Positions 9,562 to 19,399 are shown, counted from the stretch's first letter. The stretch: 26,210 nt of DNA from Sphaerosporella brunnea (GCA_008704415.1 VXIS01000481.1:1-26210); one strand, 5' to 3'. Notes: a model not told the origin generated them from the sequence alone. Program-made: numbers and translations.

Positions 9562-10555
9562 TAGTGCGGCGAACGTGCCGGCTCGAGCCGAGCCCAAGGG
9601 GTGACTCGAGCCGGATCGTGAGTTTTACTGGCTCGGCTCGCGAGCGCGAGCCGGTCGAGAGGTGGCTCGAGCCAAAGCTCGAGCCGGTCAGCGAAATCAT
9701 GGTTTGAGGCGGAAGCGCCGGCAGCCAGCAGTTCATGGCTATGTAAATTTTATACTATGTGGTTAAGCCAGGTAGATCAGTCCGATAAGTCTGACAGGCC
9801 CGAAGAGACGTCCAACACAGTCTCGGCGTCTGAATCCGCACATCATGGTCACTCTGAGCGGCTGCCATACTCCCCCGCCTCCGTCCCCGCCTCTGGTATA
9901 ACCTCCGGTTCCGGATCTCGATAACCCCACTTCTCCCAGGTGTTTACTTCCGTCTGCTTGAGCCAATGCTTAAGCAGCAATAGAGCACTGCTCGACTCCT
10001 CGAGGAGACGGTTGCGCTTCTTAGTAATGATATCGCCAGCCACCGAGAAGAGTCTCTCACATGGCACGCTCGACGCACAAATTGCGAGGTAGTCCCTGGC
10101 CATTCGTGCAACCGTAGGAAACCTGTGCTCGTTGAGCTTCCACCAGTGTAGTGGGTCGGTGTTCAGGTCCACTGGTGGTTCGCACGAATAGCGGGTAGTC
10201 TCCGAGGCCTCCATAGTTGGTTGGATTCTTGTAGCCTCAGGCTGCTGGCCAGGCTACCAAGTATCTTCCTCTGCTTGTGCCAGTGCACTTTGCGCTCGCT
10301 GCTGGTCCGCTGACATGGTTTGCTGTTTATGGATCTGGAGGAAAAGAGAGTGGAAGAGGGGTCGGGAGTGGGCGGCGGTCGGGTGGTTGAGGTGTGGGCG
10401 GGTTCACGGGTGCTCAACTTGAGGGTACCAGCGGTGAAATCATCTAGAAAGCTCGAGAGACTCGAGCCAAGCTCAAGCCCTAACGTTTTGTGTTCGAGCT
10501 GGATCGAGCTCAACTACATGTTTCTTCGAGCCGGCTCGGCTCGTTCGCCACACTA
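9562..10555. mobile_element. Non-autonomous hAT element (994 bp) with perfect 8-bp target duplication
   Basis: Left end TAGTGCGGCGAACGTGCCG; right end read inwards TAGTGTGGCGAACGAGCCG. These inverted ends begin with the hAT-type TAGNG. The 8-mers outside are identical, ACCACACC at 9554-9561 and 10556-10563, as expected for hAT insertion. Subterminal regions are crowded with GCTCGAGCC-like words. The only coding sequence kept is the C-terminal dimerisation region. The catalytic part is gone, so movement would need a transposase supplied elsewhere. Confidence 0.9.
9849..10214 (-). pseudogene. hAT transposase C-terminal dimerisation domain, truncated
   Basis: The 121-residue open frame contains the hAT C-terminal signature: DPLHWWKLNEHRFPTVARMA, then YLAICASSVPCERLFSVAGD, then KKRNRL. 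This is the end of a transposase normally over 600 residues. The RNase-H-fold catalytic core and BED finger are missing. The apparent Met lies close to a deletion junction, so it is probably a remnant of the parent element, not a real start. The acidic tail after the domain (PEPEVIPEAGTEAGE) is the original C-terminus. Confidence 0.85.
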
Positions 10556-10897
10556 ACCACACCTCTCCAATGCCTCTCCACCGCATCTGGTCGAAACCTC
10601 TCCACCGCCTATCGTCAATGCCTCTCCACTGCGTCTGGTCAATGCATTTGATGCCTTTTCACCGCCAATCGATCGCCTATGGTTGACGCCTCACCACCGC
10701 ATCTGGTCGACCCCTCTCCACCCCTAGCGTCGATGCCTCTCTATCGCATACTAGCACGACGGAAACCAAAACAGACCAAAACAGACGAAACACACCAGCG
10801 AGAAGCAGGACGAAAATCAAACGAAAACCGGACGGAGTTGAACCAGCGAACCAAGACCAAAATCAAGCGACCAAGACCAAACGAGCAAGAATGGAAC

Positions 10898-11146
10898 CAG
10901 TGATGCACACGAGTGCGCGAGTCGAGCACGAGGTGAGTCGAGGGTCGTCGAGCTGTGTGGCCTACTTGCAAGTAGCCGCGAGTGGCGTCGAGTGGTGTCA
11001 AAAACAGTGCCAAAACGGAAAATGAGTGGCGGGCGTAGGCGAGTGTAATCGAGTACGGCTCGAGTAGAGCGAGGCGGTTTCGAGGCAAAAAAATACTTGC
11101 GAGGCCGAGTACCTCGGGGAGGATACTCGACTCGTGTGCATCACTG
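10898..11146. mobile_element. hAT-type MITE (249 bp)
   Basis: The ends are perfect 17-bp inverted repeats CAGTGATGCACACGAGT (left at 10898; right read inwards from 11146), starting with the hAT-like CAGTG. The flanks are AATGGAAC (10890-10897) and CATGGAAC (11147-11154), an 8-bp target duplication with one mismatch. There is no coding capacity. Repeated GTCGAG/GCGAG words fill the subterminal zones. The ends differ from the other two hAT copies here, so this is a separate family. Confidence 0.88.
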
Positions 11147-11154
11147 CATGGAAC

Positions 11155-11477
11155 CATCCCGACAATTCCTACTCCGGAAATCGTCACCCCAACCGACATT
11201 TCCCAAGCATTAATTGTACTTGCCTCCCCAGGCTCTACATCCAGCGTCCGAGACAAACCCACCGATCCCTGCTCTCTTTCTCTTCACCGACGCAATTACG
11301 AAGCCCTACGATTCCAACCTCTGCAATGCAGAAGACCAGCCCTGCTGCTGCTGACTGAGGACACCCCCAGCTTCGATGAGAAGACTCCTACTTAGTTCAA
11401 GCTGGATGTGCACGCAGACAAAGACCTTCTTTCGGTGGCAGGCACAGTCGTCGGCGGCTAAACAAGGAAACAACCTG
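11155..11477. other. No recognised gene (right flank of the MITE)
   Basis: Without the MITE and one copy of the target duplication, the open frame left of it (to 10897) would continue in frame through 11155-11358. The composition is Ser/Thr/Pro-rich and no family is recognised. The sequence could be leader or gag-proximal DNA of the decayed Gypsy element that follows. Confidence 0.3.
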
Positions 11478-11690
11478 AATCTATTGCTGCCAGAACCTCG
11501 CGTGTTCTCAGCCCCTGCCAATCTCGCACAGCTGCGGGTCGCGATGGCCACCGAGACGCGAGAAAAGGCGCGGGCAATGTGGGGCGTCAGGCTCGGGACA
11601 AGAGGCATTACAATAAGCGGCATCGGAAACCGGAATTTCGACTGGGCGCTGTAGCCTTGTTTCAGGCAAGGGACCACATATACAGTGTTG
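11478..11690 (+). pseudogene. Decayed Gypsy integrase C-terminal fragment, frameshifted
   Basis: One frame reads NLAQLRVAMATETREKARAM (to about 11580). The next frame continues RQARDKRHYNKRHRKPEFRL (from about 11585). Together they resemble the segment after the integrase core of Ty3/Gypsy elements, where helical A/R/E-rich sequence leads into Y-N-K-R-H-R-X-P-E-F-R-L-G before the GPF/Y module. The frame change at about 11583 and later stops show decay. No GPF module or chromodomain is found to the right. Confidence 0.4.
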
Positions 11691-11699
11691 CAGAAACAG

Positions 11700-12600
11700 A
11701 TGCAATACCTCGAGTAACAGAATGCCGCGGGTCCTGACGACCTGCGGAACAGACGACTCACGACTCCATTTAATCAGGCGGCAACTAGTAAAGCAGCACT
11801 GGACGCAAAGTTCGCCGGTACGCAGGCTACAGGAGGGTCTGGCGAAAGAAATGGCAATGCTCAACAACGCCATACGGAAGGCGCCGGTGACCAGCACCGC
11901 TCAGATTACGATCCACACAGCACCACAAACAAAGCTCCACGTCAACAGCAGCCCCGCTTCTGTCCGCAGTATCTTGCAACAGTAAAGCTTGGAGATGACG
12001 TTCAGAAATGAATGTCAAAGAAGAACCACATTGTGGCTTCGTTCCGTGAGGTCGTCTGTCCTGACATGCTACGACCTTGGGGCAGCACAGTTTGAGGCGA
12101 CACGGTCCGGCGAAAATACGACGCGTCGTGAGCAGCATTCCATATGCGCAAACCTAGGATGATCTGGCGAGTGTATAAAGGTGCATCTCAGCCCAATGTG
12201 ATCCAGAAGATCAAGGCCTGCATCGAACGGACGGTTGTCCGGCGCCCCAAAGAAAAGCACGATGTCGACGATATAGCCGGTGCGGTGATGAGTGTCGTCG
12301 AGAAGGGTGGCATACTAGCGAGTGCGTGGCGAGTGGCGTCGACAAGTGTGGTGCACGCGCCACAAAAATTTCAATCGAGGACCACGATTTCTTGCGTTAC
12401 AAAGACGACGTGAGCCCGTCCCCAGGTAGTACAATGATTGAATCCTTCCAGAACATGCACGGATACGACAAATGGCAACGCGGTTGGTATATCGGGTGTT
12501 CAAATCCCCTCACGAGTTTGCAGCTGACACCACGAAGAGAGAACGAGACGTTCGAAGTGAAGGGATGATTGAAAACAAATGAGAAAGGGTGGGAATGAAA
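11700..12600. other. No recognised gene; possible further element debris
   Basis: Several open frames of 60-90 codons, for example 12144-12413 and 12326-12568 on the plus strand, contain protein-like segments that I cannot assign. At 12284-12350 GAGTGGCGTCGA-like words resemble the interior of the MITE at 10898-11146, suggesting a fragment of a related hAT. Confidence 0.3.
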
Positions 12601-13650
12601 AAAATGAGAAAGAGGAGCATTATCGTACCCCGTGGCCGGTAGTTGATGTCGTAACCACCCTCAATGAGAGCTACTCAAGCGCATTCACTTCACAGTTGCA
12701 GCTATGTTACCAGAGACTGGGCCAGAGCCTCTGACAAAACGCCAAAAGCTGATCGCCCTGATAACGACGGCCGCTGAGAAAACGACAGATCGAGCCTGAG
12801 GATATAAGGTACTGTGCGTAGGCGCTGATAACTTCGAACCCAACTCTACTTTCAGAGGAGGCAGTATGTTGACTCGCGGTATCATGCTTTTGCCTTGCGG
12901 TGTCCTGACTTTTGGTATCGTAAAGGTATTCGATTCGGCATTTGAAGTGGACGAGCTACCCGAGGCTCTCCGGCAGTAAGTTGCCATGACGGTCACACAG
13001 CATCAATGTGGTTATCATGCGAATAGCGAGGCAGTTCTGTGGTAGCGGGGCGTCGGTCTGTGCAGCCGCGGTACTGGTAGCTGGTTTGAAGCTGACGGCG
13101 GCGACACATTTCTCGGTGCCCCGGAGCAGTGCGGTCCCAGCTTCTAGCGAGAAAGGTATCCTCATTCGCATGGGATATTGTGAATGCGCACTCAACAAAT
13201 TGATTGAGCCTCAAAGCGGTGACTTAGATACGGCCGGTGGCGCACTACCATTGGCGGCGATGAGGTGGCGAAAACAACGAGGCGAGGGAGAGGATCGGTG
13301 ACGGCGGATAGGAATACTAATAGCGGTGTTCGGGCTCACAACCTGTCGGCGAGGACAGATAGATTGTCGGATACTTAGATGGTGAAAAAGACAGCGGGCG
13401 AACACCCATAAATCTCTGCACACTGGCGCCACCGTCGCCGTTAGAACCAGCCACAATAACAATCACGATCCAGCTCCGGCCGCCGCAATGCCCATTTTCA
13501 GATCTAGATTGGTGAGGACAACCTGGCGTGTCGACCCTGAATCAAAGATAAGGTATAAAAGGGAAGAAACAGGCACGTAAAATCGTGAAATTGCTATCTC
13601 CTCCAGGGCCGGACTGAAAGATGGCCTCGATGGTTGATCATGGTTCATCA
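12601..13650. other. No recognised gene
   Basis: A plus-strand frame of 97 codons (13008-13301) and minus-strand frames of 80-103 codons overlap here, none with a recognisable domain. A strong TATA-like word (TATAAAAGGG) lies at about 13554-13563. The first ATG after it (13621) opens only a 12-codon frame. Confidence 0.3.
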
Positions 13651-14860
13651 CTCACCTAATGAATTAACCGCGGCGCATCTTCAGGCATCACTCTGAATTT
13701 CACTCCCCACCTTCCTTCTTATATTTCACCTGCTTGGTTCCCTATGGTCCTGTAGCCTATTCCGGCAGTTATCTCCCTCCGTCGCGTAATATTCTGGGTT
13801 GCGGAGTCACTGGTATGGCTGTTTCCAATCAATATTTGGCTACCAAAATACGAAAATTGTTCAGCCATTCCGGCCCCCTCTCCACCTCTAGGTATTTAGG
13901 ACTCCACTCTCGCCAGAATACCTCTTTTGGAGCGTACGTTTGAGAGCCTGAGCATCTAAACACCCCCATCCACACCTGACACTACTCCTTCTCCTACTCC
14001 TCTCCCGAAAATGGCAACGAGAAATTACTCTTCGCCCCCTCCTCTAAGTCCGCCACAACTTACCACGCCTCCAGGCTAGCGAAAACCTCGCGTCAGTCGT
14101 CACAGGCACGACCATGTGAAAATGTACACTCAACAAACAACTCCTTTGCGCGTATCAATGGATCCAGCCAAATCCACCTGGTAGCAATCCTGCGTCTGAG
14201 ATTACCGTTAGATGGGTTCCAAAGTCCTTAGTGTGCTTCATTGTTGTAAAACCACTAGGTTCACTAAACCGCGTACAAGGAAGATAGGCCACACAGTAAT
14301 CCTTTTCTAAGGAAAAGACACTTGTGGGGCGAAGAGCTTTCAGATACGGGATCGGTAAAGATTCGCAAGTGGTACGAGTATATTCGTACCGAAGGGAAAA
14401 TAGAATAAAGATTTCGAAACGAATATAGATTGTGTAAACGACAATATTGTTAAGGCTGAACCTCACAATATCTTAACGATGATGTCTGCTAACTCTGGTG
14501 GTCTCTCAACTAGAGGGAAATCTCGCGGGTTATATCCTGACGGATTCGCCTTTGAGCCTCAAAGTTGATTTCCAATCCTCGGACGAACAATTGCCCCGAT
14601 TGCCACGTAATGGTACCGAGCTTCTTTGACTAGCCAGGGATTATAGATAACCCCCACTCCAACTCGGACACTCTTCTGCAGCTATGGCATGATTGAACGC
14701 GTAAGCTTTGATGCCTAGAATGCGCTATTGAAGTGCCGCAGTAGCTATGATGTGATGACCAATTACCGAAGTGACTTCGGTACTTGTCAAGTCTTCTCAC
14801 AGGTGCTCCCCTCATATACCCACCGGGTACGTTCCAGTATAACGGTCGGGCGCAACGTGA
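13651..14860. other. No recognised gene; AT-richer sequence, possibly LTR or element debris
   Basis: Contains a 103-codon minus-strand frame (14155-14466) and a 69-codon plus-strand frame (13734-13943), neither recognisable. A perfect hairpin TACCGAAGT-G-ACTTCGGTA lies at 14764-14782. The right part may belong to the LTR of the minus-strand Gypsy, whose far end I could not define. Confidence 0.3.
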
Positions 14861-14863
14861 TGT

Positions 14864-15069
14864 GAGTTATTTTGTACCCTGGAAAAAACTATTTTTCTAT
14901 GGGAACCGGCAACTAACCACTTTTTGCCATATAACTCACGGTGAATAACCTGTGACAACTGCAAGGTGTTAGACTAACACAGTTGTCATTATTCATTTGT
15001 ATGCGCACGAATGGAGAGTTATTTTGTACCCTGGAAAAAACTATTTTTCTATGGGAACCGGCAACTAAC
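14864..15069. repeat. Pair of identical 54-bp direct repeats around a hairpin
   Basis: Copies 14864-14917 and 15016-15069 are identical, beginning GAGTTATTTTGTACCCTGG and ending AACCGGCAACTAAC. Between them, 14943-14994 folds as GAATAA..TGACAACT..GTGTTAG against CTAACAC..AGTTGTCATTATTC, with two 4-5 nt bulges on the left arm. Confidence 0.85.
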
Positions 15070-15262
15070 TTCACCATCGCCATTATGACGTAAGTCTTGT
15101 AACTCTTAGGACACTTCCTAATAGAGTGGACTTATAGATGATTATACAGCCTCACTGTTGATAATTATCACCATCAATAAACCGTTATGTAGCCCTTAAG
15201 GTAATGTAGCCATAACTCGTAAGGGGGTACCAGAAATGTTACTGTGGGAGGTGGGTGTAACA
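14864..15262 (-). mobile_element. 3' LTR portion of a minus-strand chromodomain Gypsy (far end undefined)
   Basis: The LTR is placed by its junction. On the minus strand the polypurine tract AAGGGGGGAGGTGG (15276-15263) runs directly into TGTTACACCCACC (from 15262), the usual order at the 3' end of a Gypsy element. Two identical 54-bp repeats (14864-14917 and 15016-15069) flank a bulged hairpin (14943-14994), which would put them in U3. The LTR certainly extends leftward past 14900, but I cannot find its 3' terminus, and no second LTR copy is in the window for comparison. Confidence 0.5.
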
Positions 15263-15276
15263 CCACCTCCCCCCTT
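15263..15276 (-). promoter_or_regulatory. Polypurine tract of the minus-strand Gypsy
   Basis: The minus-strand AAGGGGGGAGGTGG immediately precedes the LTR start TGTTAC. It would be the RNase-H-resistant primer for plus-strand DNA synthesis. The tract and the LTR start form a perfect inverted repeat (GGGAGGTGG / CCACCTCCC, 15246-15271) across the boundary. Confidence 0.6.
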
Positions 15277-15478
15277 ATAAAGGTTCGTCCGCGAACCGCA
15301 GTTGTTGGACATGGGGTGTTCTCCTGCCATCGTAAACTTGGTAAAGAAAAAACAAAAAAGAAAAAACTTAACACTGTACCAAAAGCTATACAAGGAAAAA
15401 ATGTACATGACCAGGCGTCTTGTCAGCCGTTAAAAAACCTGGATCCCCTAATAGCTTCACCAGGAAAAAGGGTCTGAC

Positions 15479-16440
15479 TCAGCCTCTTAACCTGACTCTC
15501 CTGTCCTTGGCAGCTTGTGGGAATTTCCAACGGAACTTTCTCAAAGCTGCTTCACCGGTACCTTCAAAACATTCCCACGGTTCTTCTGTCCAGTCTTCCT
15601 CATTTGGAAACCCTTTCCACTTGACCAAGTACTTGATGGTACCAGTACTGTCACATGAACTACCTAGGATCTCATCGATCTCCCAGAGCCCTTCTTCGTC
15701 AAGGTCCATCGCATCTTCATCTTCGACTGCAACCGCAGGAGGTCGAAGGCCCTTTTGCGACTGTCTGTGGGGCTCAAGCAGCGAAACATGGAAGGTAGGA
15801 TGTATACGCCATCGCTTAGGAAGTTCAATCCGTATAGCAGATGGTGATACTACCTTTATCACCTTGAAAGGTCCATGCATTTTCGCATCTAGCTTGCGAG
15901 ATGGTCTTCTTGTCCGAAGGTTCTTGCCATTGAGCACAACAAGATCACCAACTTGGTACTTGGGTGCAGCCTTTGACCGTTTGTCATAGTGCTTCCGCAT
16001 AGATTCACGGGTCTGTTCCAATGCTTCCTTGCACAACTTATAGATGCTTTCCATCCAGTACGCATAGTTTCTTGCCGACGGGTTTTTCACCTCAGCCTCA
16101 ACAGGCCAATTTGTTCTTGCGTGATAACCGTAGTTGGCAAAGAAAGGTGACAGACTTGTAGCTGTGGTGACGGAGTTGTTATACGCGTACTCAGCGATGG
16201 GAATCATTTCTACCCAATTATCTTGCTCGTAATTACAAAAGAACCTCAGGTATTGTTCCACAGTTTGGTTGACGCGCTCCGTTTGACCATCAGTCTGTGG
16301 GTGGAAGGCAGTGGACATTCCACGTTTAATCTTCAAGAGATCCATTAACGTTTCCCAAAATTTGGAAGTGAAACGTGCATCTCTGTCCGATATGATGGTA
16401 CTAGGCAAGCCGTGCAATCGCCCTACTGTCACGGCGCAAG
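15479..16440 (-). pseudogene. Gypsy integrase C-terminal half with GPF module and chromodomain, 5'-truncated
   Basis: The 317-residue open frame is the end of a Ty3/Gypsy (chromovirus) polyprotein. Visible in order: RLHGLPSTIISDRDARF (second catalytic Asp of integrase), AFHPQTDGQTERVNQ (catalytic Glu), a basic helical stretch, MHGPFKVIKV (GPF/Y module), HPTFHVSLLEP, and a chromodomain reading LWEIDEILGS..IKYLVKWKGF..EDWTEEPWECF. Such chromodomains target integration to modified histones. The zinc-binding N-terminus and first catalytic Asp are absent: similarity ends at about 16440. What remains has no internal stop, so truncation was recent or the fragment is lightly mutated. Confidence 0.88.
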
Positions 16441-16568
16441 TTGGATAGAGTCTTCCGACTAAGCTACCGGCTTTTACTCTCGATGGAATCGGCTGGAACT
16501 CTCAGATCTAAGACTTCAAAGGATGCTGATTCATTTGCTGCTCTCAGATTTATCCCCCCGTGGATGGT

Positions 16569-16990
16569 TGTCACGTGGTGAGGTTCGGAAGTGGGGGTTG
16601 TTTGTGGTGTCGTGATGAGGCTCTGTAGGTAGGCTCGGTGGGATGGCTCCGAGCCGAGGTTATGTTCGGCTACCACGTGGCGCGGCGCACCGCGCTCACG
16701 TGATTGCTATAAGGGGCCTTCGCTTCCGCTTTGTTGTTCGTTTTTCTTTCCTCTTTACCGAACCTTCGTATGTCAATCTGAGTACCTTCGTTCCAATCTG
16801 AATCCTGACCGTGCGCATCGCGCCTCTTGTCCTGCCTCTGGTCCTGCCTTTGGATCTTGTTCCAGCTCTCGTTCTTGCCCCCTCTGTACGCGAGTACCTT
16901 GGGCCCCTCCAGTCTGTTCTCGACCCTCTCCGTTACACTAGGTTCAGTCCACCAAAGCCTAACCTACTCGCTCTGTCTGTCACATCGCCA
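16569..16990 (+). mobile_element. Putative 5' LTR of the second Gypsy (right end approximate)
   Basis: Starts TGTCACGTGGTGAGG at 16569, a typical Gypsy LTR start. It contains CACGTGG words and a TATA-like GCTATAAGGGG near 16708, followed by a CT-rich stretch suited to transcription initiation. The gag start follows at 17017. The 3' end of the LTR and the primer-binding site are not obvious, and the partner LTR is missing. The 130 bp between the truncated integrase (about 16440) and this start belong to neither element clearly. Confidence 0.4.
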
Positions 16991-17016
16991 CCTCCCCCTG
17001 CCACTCTTGCAACACC

Positions 17017-18036
17017 ATGGCCGCCTACCACGACCTCCGAATCCCTCAAGAGCTCTGGGCAGCCATCGAAACTGGCACCCAGGCGCCCCCGGAAGAAGGC
17101 TTCCCCCAGGAAGACCGCGATCAACGTTTGATCGACTTCGCCCATATGGCACAGCAACTCCTGGCCTGCGAAGCCCCACTCAACCTGGAGGAGGAGCTGG
17201 AGGAGCCGCGTGCTGAGCTCCAGACAGCCTTTCTCGAACGCGATGCAGCCCGCCCAGGCCTGGCTGCTGCCCAGCAGCAGGCAAGGGACCTCACGGCCCA
17301 ACTGAATCAGGTCCTAGCAATCGCCGCCGCCCAGATCCGTGACCACCCCGAAGGAGGCACCCAGTCGGGTGGCTTTCCCGATGCACCGACCTTCGACGGT
17401 ACCAAGCCCGAAGAGCTGAGGACCTGAATCCTACAGCTCCGCAACAAGCTTGCTGCCCAGCCAACCCGTTACCCAACCGAACAAGCCCGTCTTCGGTGCG
17501 CCTTCAACCGCCTGTCAGGAGCAGCTCTGAACCAGCTGCGCTCTTATGCCGATGAAGACACCGGAGATATCACCCTGGCACCCTTCGTTAACCTTTGCAA
17601 GGACGTGGACAACCGGATCCGTGCCCGAGCAGAGGAACGTAAGCCCTCATCGTCTCGCCCCACCGTCACTACCACCAACCACCGAAGCACCCCTCACCCC
17701 CATGTACCATCCTCATCCACTGCCACTGCCCCTGCAACCACGGGCAACCACCCCACCAACTCGAACAGTGGAAACTATGGCCCGGCCCCAATGGAGCTCT
17801 CAGCTGCCCGGCGTGAGGCCGAGCGCCAGAGGATCCGGGAGGAGAGAATGGCAAAGGGGCAGTGTACCTACTGTGGATCGGATCAACACTTCCGCCTCGA
17901 TTGCCCTCGCCGGCTGGCTGCTGAGGCGCGTCGTATCCGTGCTGCCGAGGCGTCGCTGGTAGCCACGGCTACCTCTACTGCTCAGCCCTCGGAAAACCTC
18001 ACCCCCACCTCCGACGCCCAACCGTCGGAAAACTAG
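17017..18036 (+). pseudogene. Gypsy gag with one in-frame stop
   Basis: Structural protein of a Ty3/Gypsy element, about 339 codons in one frame. It starts MAAYHDLRIPQELWA, has a helical E/L/A-rich region (about 45-100), then a capsid-like segment (TFDGTKPEELRT to NRIRARAEER). A Pro/Thr/Ser-rich linker leads to a classic zinc knuckle C-T-Y-C-G-S-D-Q-H-F-R-L-D-C. A TGA at 17425-17427 interrupts the frame inside the capsid-like segment, where relatives usually have Trp. Otherwise there are no frameshifts. The C-terminus repeats AQPSEN twice. Gag ends at 18036, overlapping the -1 frame of pol. Confidence 0.82.
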
Positions 18037-18072
18037 TTGTCCCATGCCGCAAGGTTGGCACCGCCATGGGAC
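18027..18072 (+). promoter_or_regulatory. Candidate -1 frameshift region between gag and pol (second Gypsy)
   Basis: Pol is in the -1 frame relative to gag. Just before the gag TAG (18034-18036) is G-GAA-AAC (18027-18033), which allows an AAC-to-AAA slip in the A site but is not a perfect X-XXY-YYZ heptamer. Five bases later an 8-bp perfect stem GTCCCATG (18039-18046) / CATGGGAC (18065-18072) encloses an 18-nt loop. The arrangement is suggestive; alternatively pol could start at the ATG at 18066. Confidence 0.4.
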
Positions 18073-19397
18073 GTCCAGCATCTTCTTCGTCTTTTCCTTG
18101 TTGTCACGGCTCTCCGGCCCGCAGGTTGAACAGCCTTTCCTTGTCTTCGGTAGCTCTGTCAAATCAAGGTGTCGAGGAGGAATCAATGGATGGAAACCAT
18201 CTCGTAGTTACGTGTTCCCTCTCCGATAGTGATAACAAGATCCGAACCCACGCACTGATTGACTGTGGAGCCACTGGTTTTGCTTTCTTCGACGAAGAAT
18301 TTGCTCGCCAACATCATTTTCCCCAGTATGCACTACGCGTTCCTCGCGCTCTCGAGGTTATAGACGGTAGACCCATCTCGTCCGGAGACATCACCCACAT
18401 TGTCAAAGTGGGGATGTCGATCGGCGGTCACCATGAGACGTTGCCTGCCTTCGTCACCAAGCTCGGCCACTACCCTCTGATCCTGGGCATCCCTTGGATG
18501 CGGCACCATGGAGTGTCAATCCGCTTTGCCTCAAACGACGTCTCCTTCGACTCCCCTCGCTGCGTCGCACACAGGACAACCCCGAAGCCGACAAGCATCA
18601 AAGGAGTGACGCCCCCTACCCAGTCCCTAGACATTGCAATAGTGTCGGCCACCTCCTTCCAACGTCTGGTCAAAAACAAGAAACAGCAATACGGCCAGCT
18701 CCAGCTTTTCTCCCTATCGCTGTATGAAATCAACAAGGCGTTGGAGCGTAAGGTGATCGACGAGGGGGATCTAAAGTCACTGGTCCCTCCGCAGTACCAC
18801 GAGTTTCTACACCTCTTTTCCAAAGCGGTAGCCAATCACCTACCCCCCCACCGGCCCTACGACCACAAGATACCATTTAAGGAGGGGTTTGAACCCCCCT
18901 TTGGCCCCCTATACTCGCTGTCTCGCCCCGAGCTGGAAGCCCTAAAGGCCTGGTTGGAGGAAAACCTATCGAAAGGATTCATCAGGGCCTCCTCCTCACC
19001 CGCCGGTGCCCCAATCCTCTTCGTCAAGAAGGGGGATGGATCCTTACGCCTGGTGTTTGACTACCGAGGTCTCAACGAAGGAACGATCAAGAACAGGTAT
19101 CCGCTCCCATTGGTACGAGAGACACTGATGAGGCTCTCCAAGGCTCGCTGGTTTAGCAAGTTGGACGTCCGTGGAGCTTACAACCTAATCCGAATGGCAG
19201 AGGGTGAAGAGTGGAAAACTGCATTTAGAACCCGATATAGACTATTCGAATCCTTGGTGATGCCATTCGGTCTTACCAACGCCCCTGCTGACTTCCAACG
19301 CTTTATCAATGATACCCTCTCACCGTTCTTGGACCGCTTCGCCTCTGCCTACTTGGATGACATCTTGATCTACTCGGATACCCTGGAAGAGCCGTAA
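18066..19397 (+). pseudogene. Gypsy protease and reverse transcriptase, 3'-truncated inside RT
   Basis: Pol of the element whose gag precedes it. The -1 frame is open upstream across the gag stop, so position 18066 is only the first ATG. The protease motif is ALIDCGATGFAF, with D-C-G at the active site, and PLILGIPWM matches the downstream Gypsy protease signature. RT signatures: FVKKGDGSLRLVFDYRGLN, then NRYPLPL, FSKLDVRGAYNLIRM (first catalytic Asp), MPFGLTNAPADFQRFI and YLDDILIYS (catalytic Asp pair). Shortly after, at about 19393, the sequence stops matching any pol and a stop follows. RNase H, integrase and the 3' LTR are missing, so the element is dead. There are no stops in the remaining frame. 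Confidence 0.9.
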
Positions 19398-19399
19398 AG

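Larger units (their letters stand above)
9479..10751. repeat. 24-bp minisatellite, split by a hAT insertion
   Basis: Diverged tandem units of 24 bp with consensus GTCGATGCCTCTCCACCGCA followed by TCTG. They occupy 9479-9561 and 10564-10751, on either side of the hAT at 9562-10555. Several units are shortened or interrupted, for example near 10640-10680. Removing the hAT and one 8-bp target duplication makes the array continuous, so the array predates the insertion. Confidence 0.75.

Noticed and set aside
9479..10751. 24-bp array as a CRISPR-like repeat
   Set aside because: Units are directly tandem with no spacers, and the genome is eukaryotic.
13554..13640. Gene start downstream of the TATAAAAGGG word
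   Set aside because: The first ATG gives only 12 codons and no recognisable exon follows.
16811..17216. Overlapping plus-strand frames in the second Gypsy leader
   Set aside because: Leucine/proline-rich by composition and overlapping the recognisable gag in other frames.
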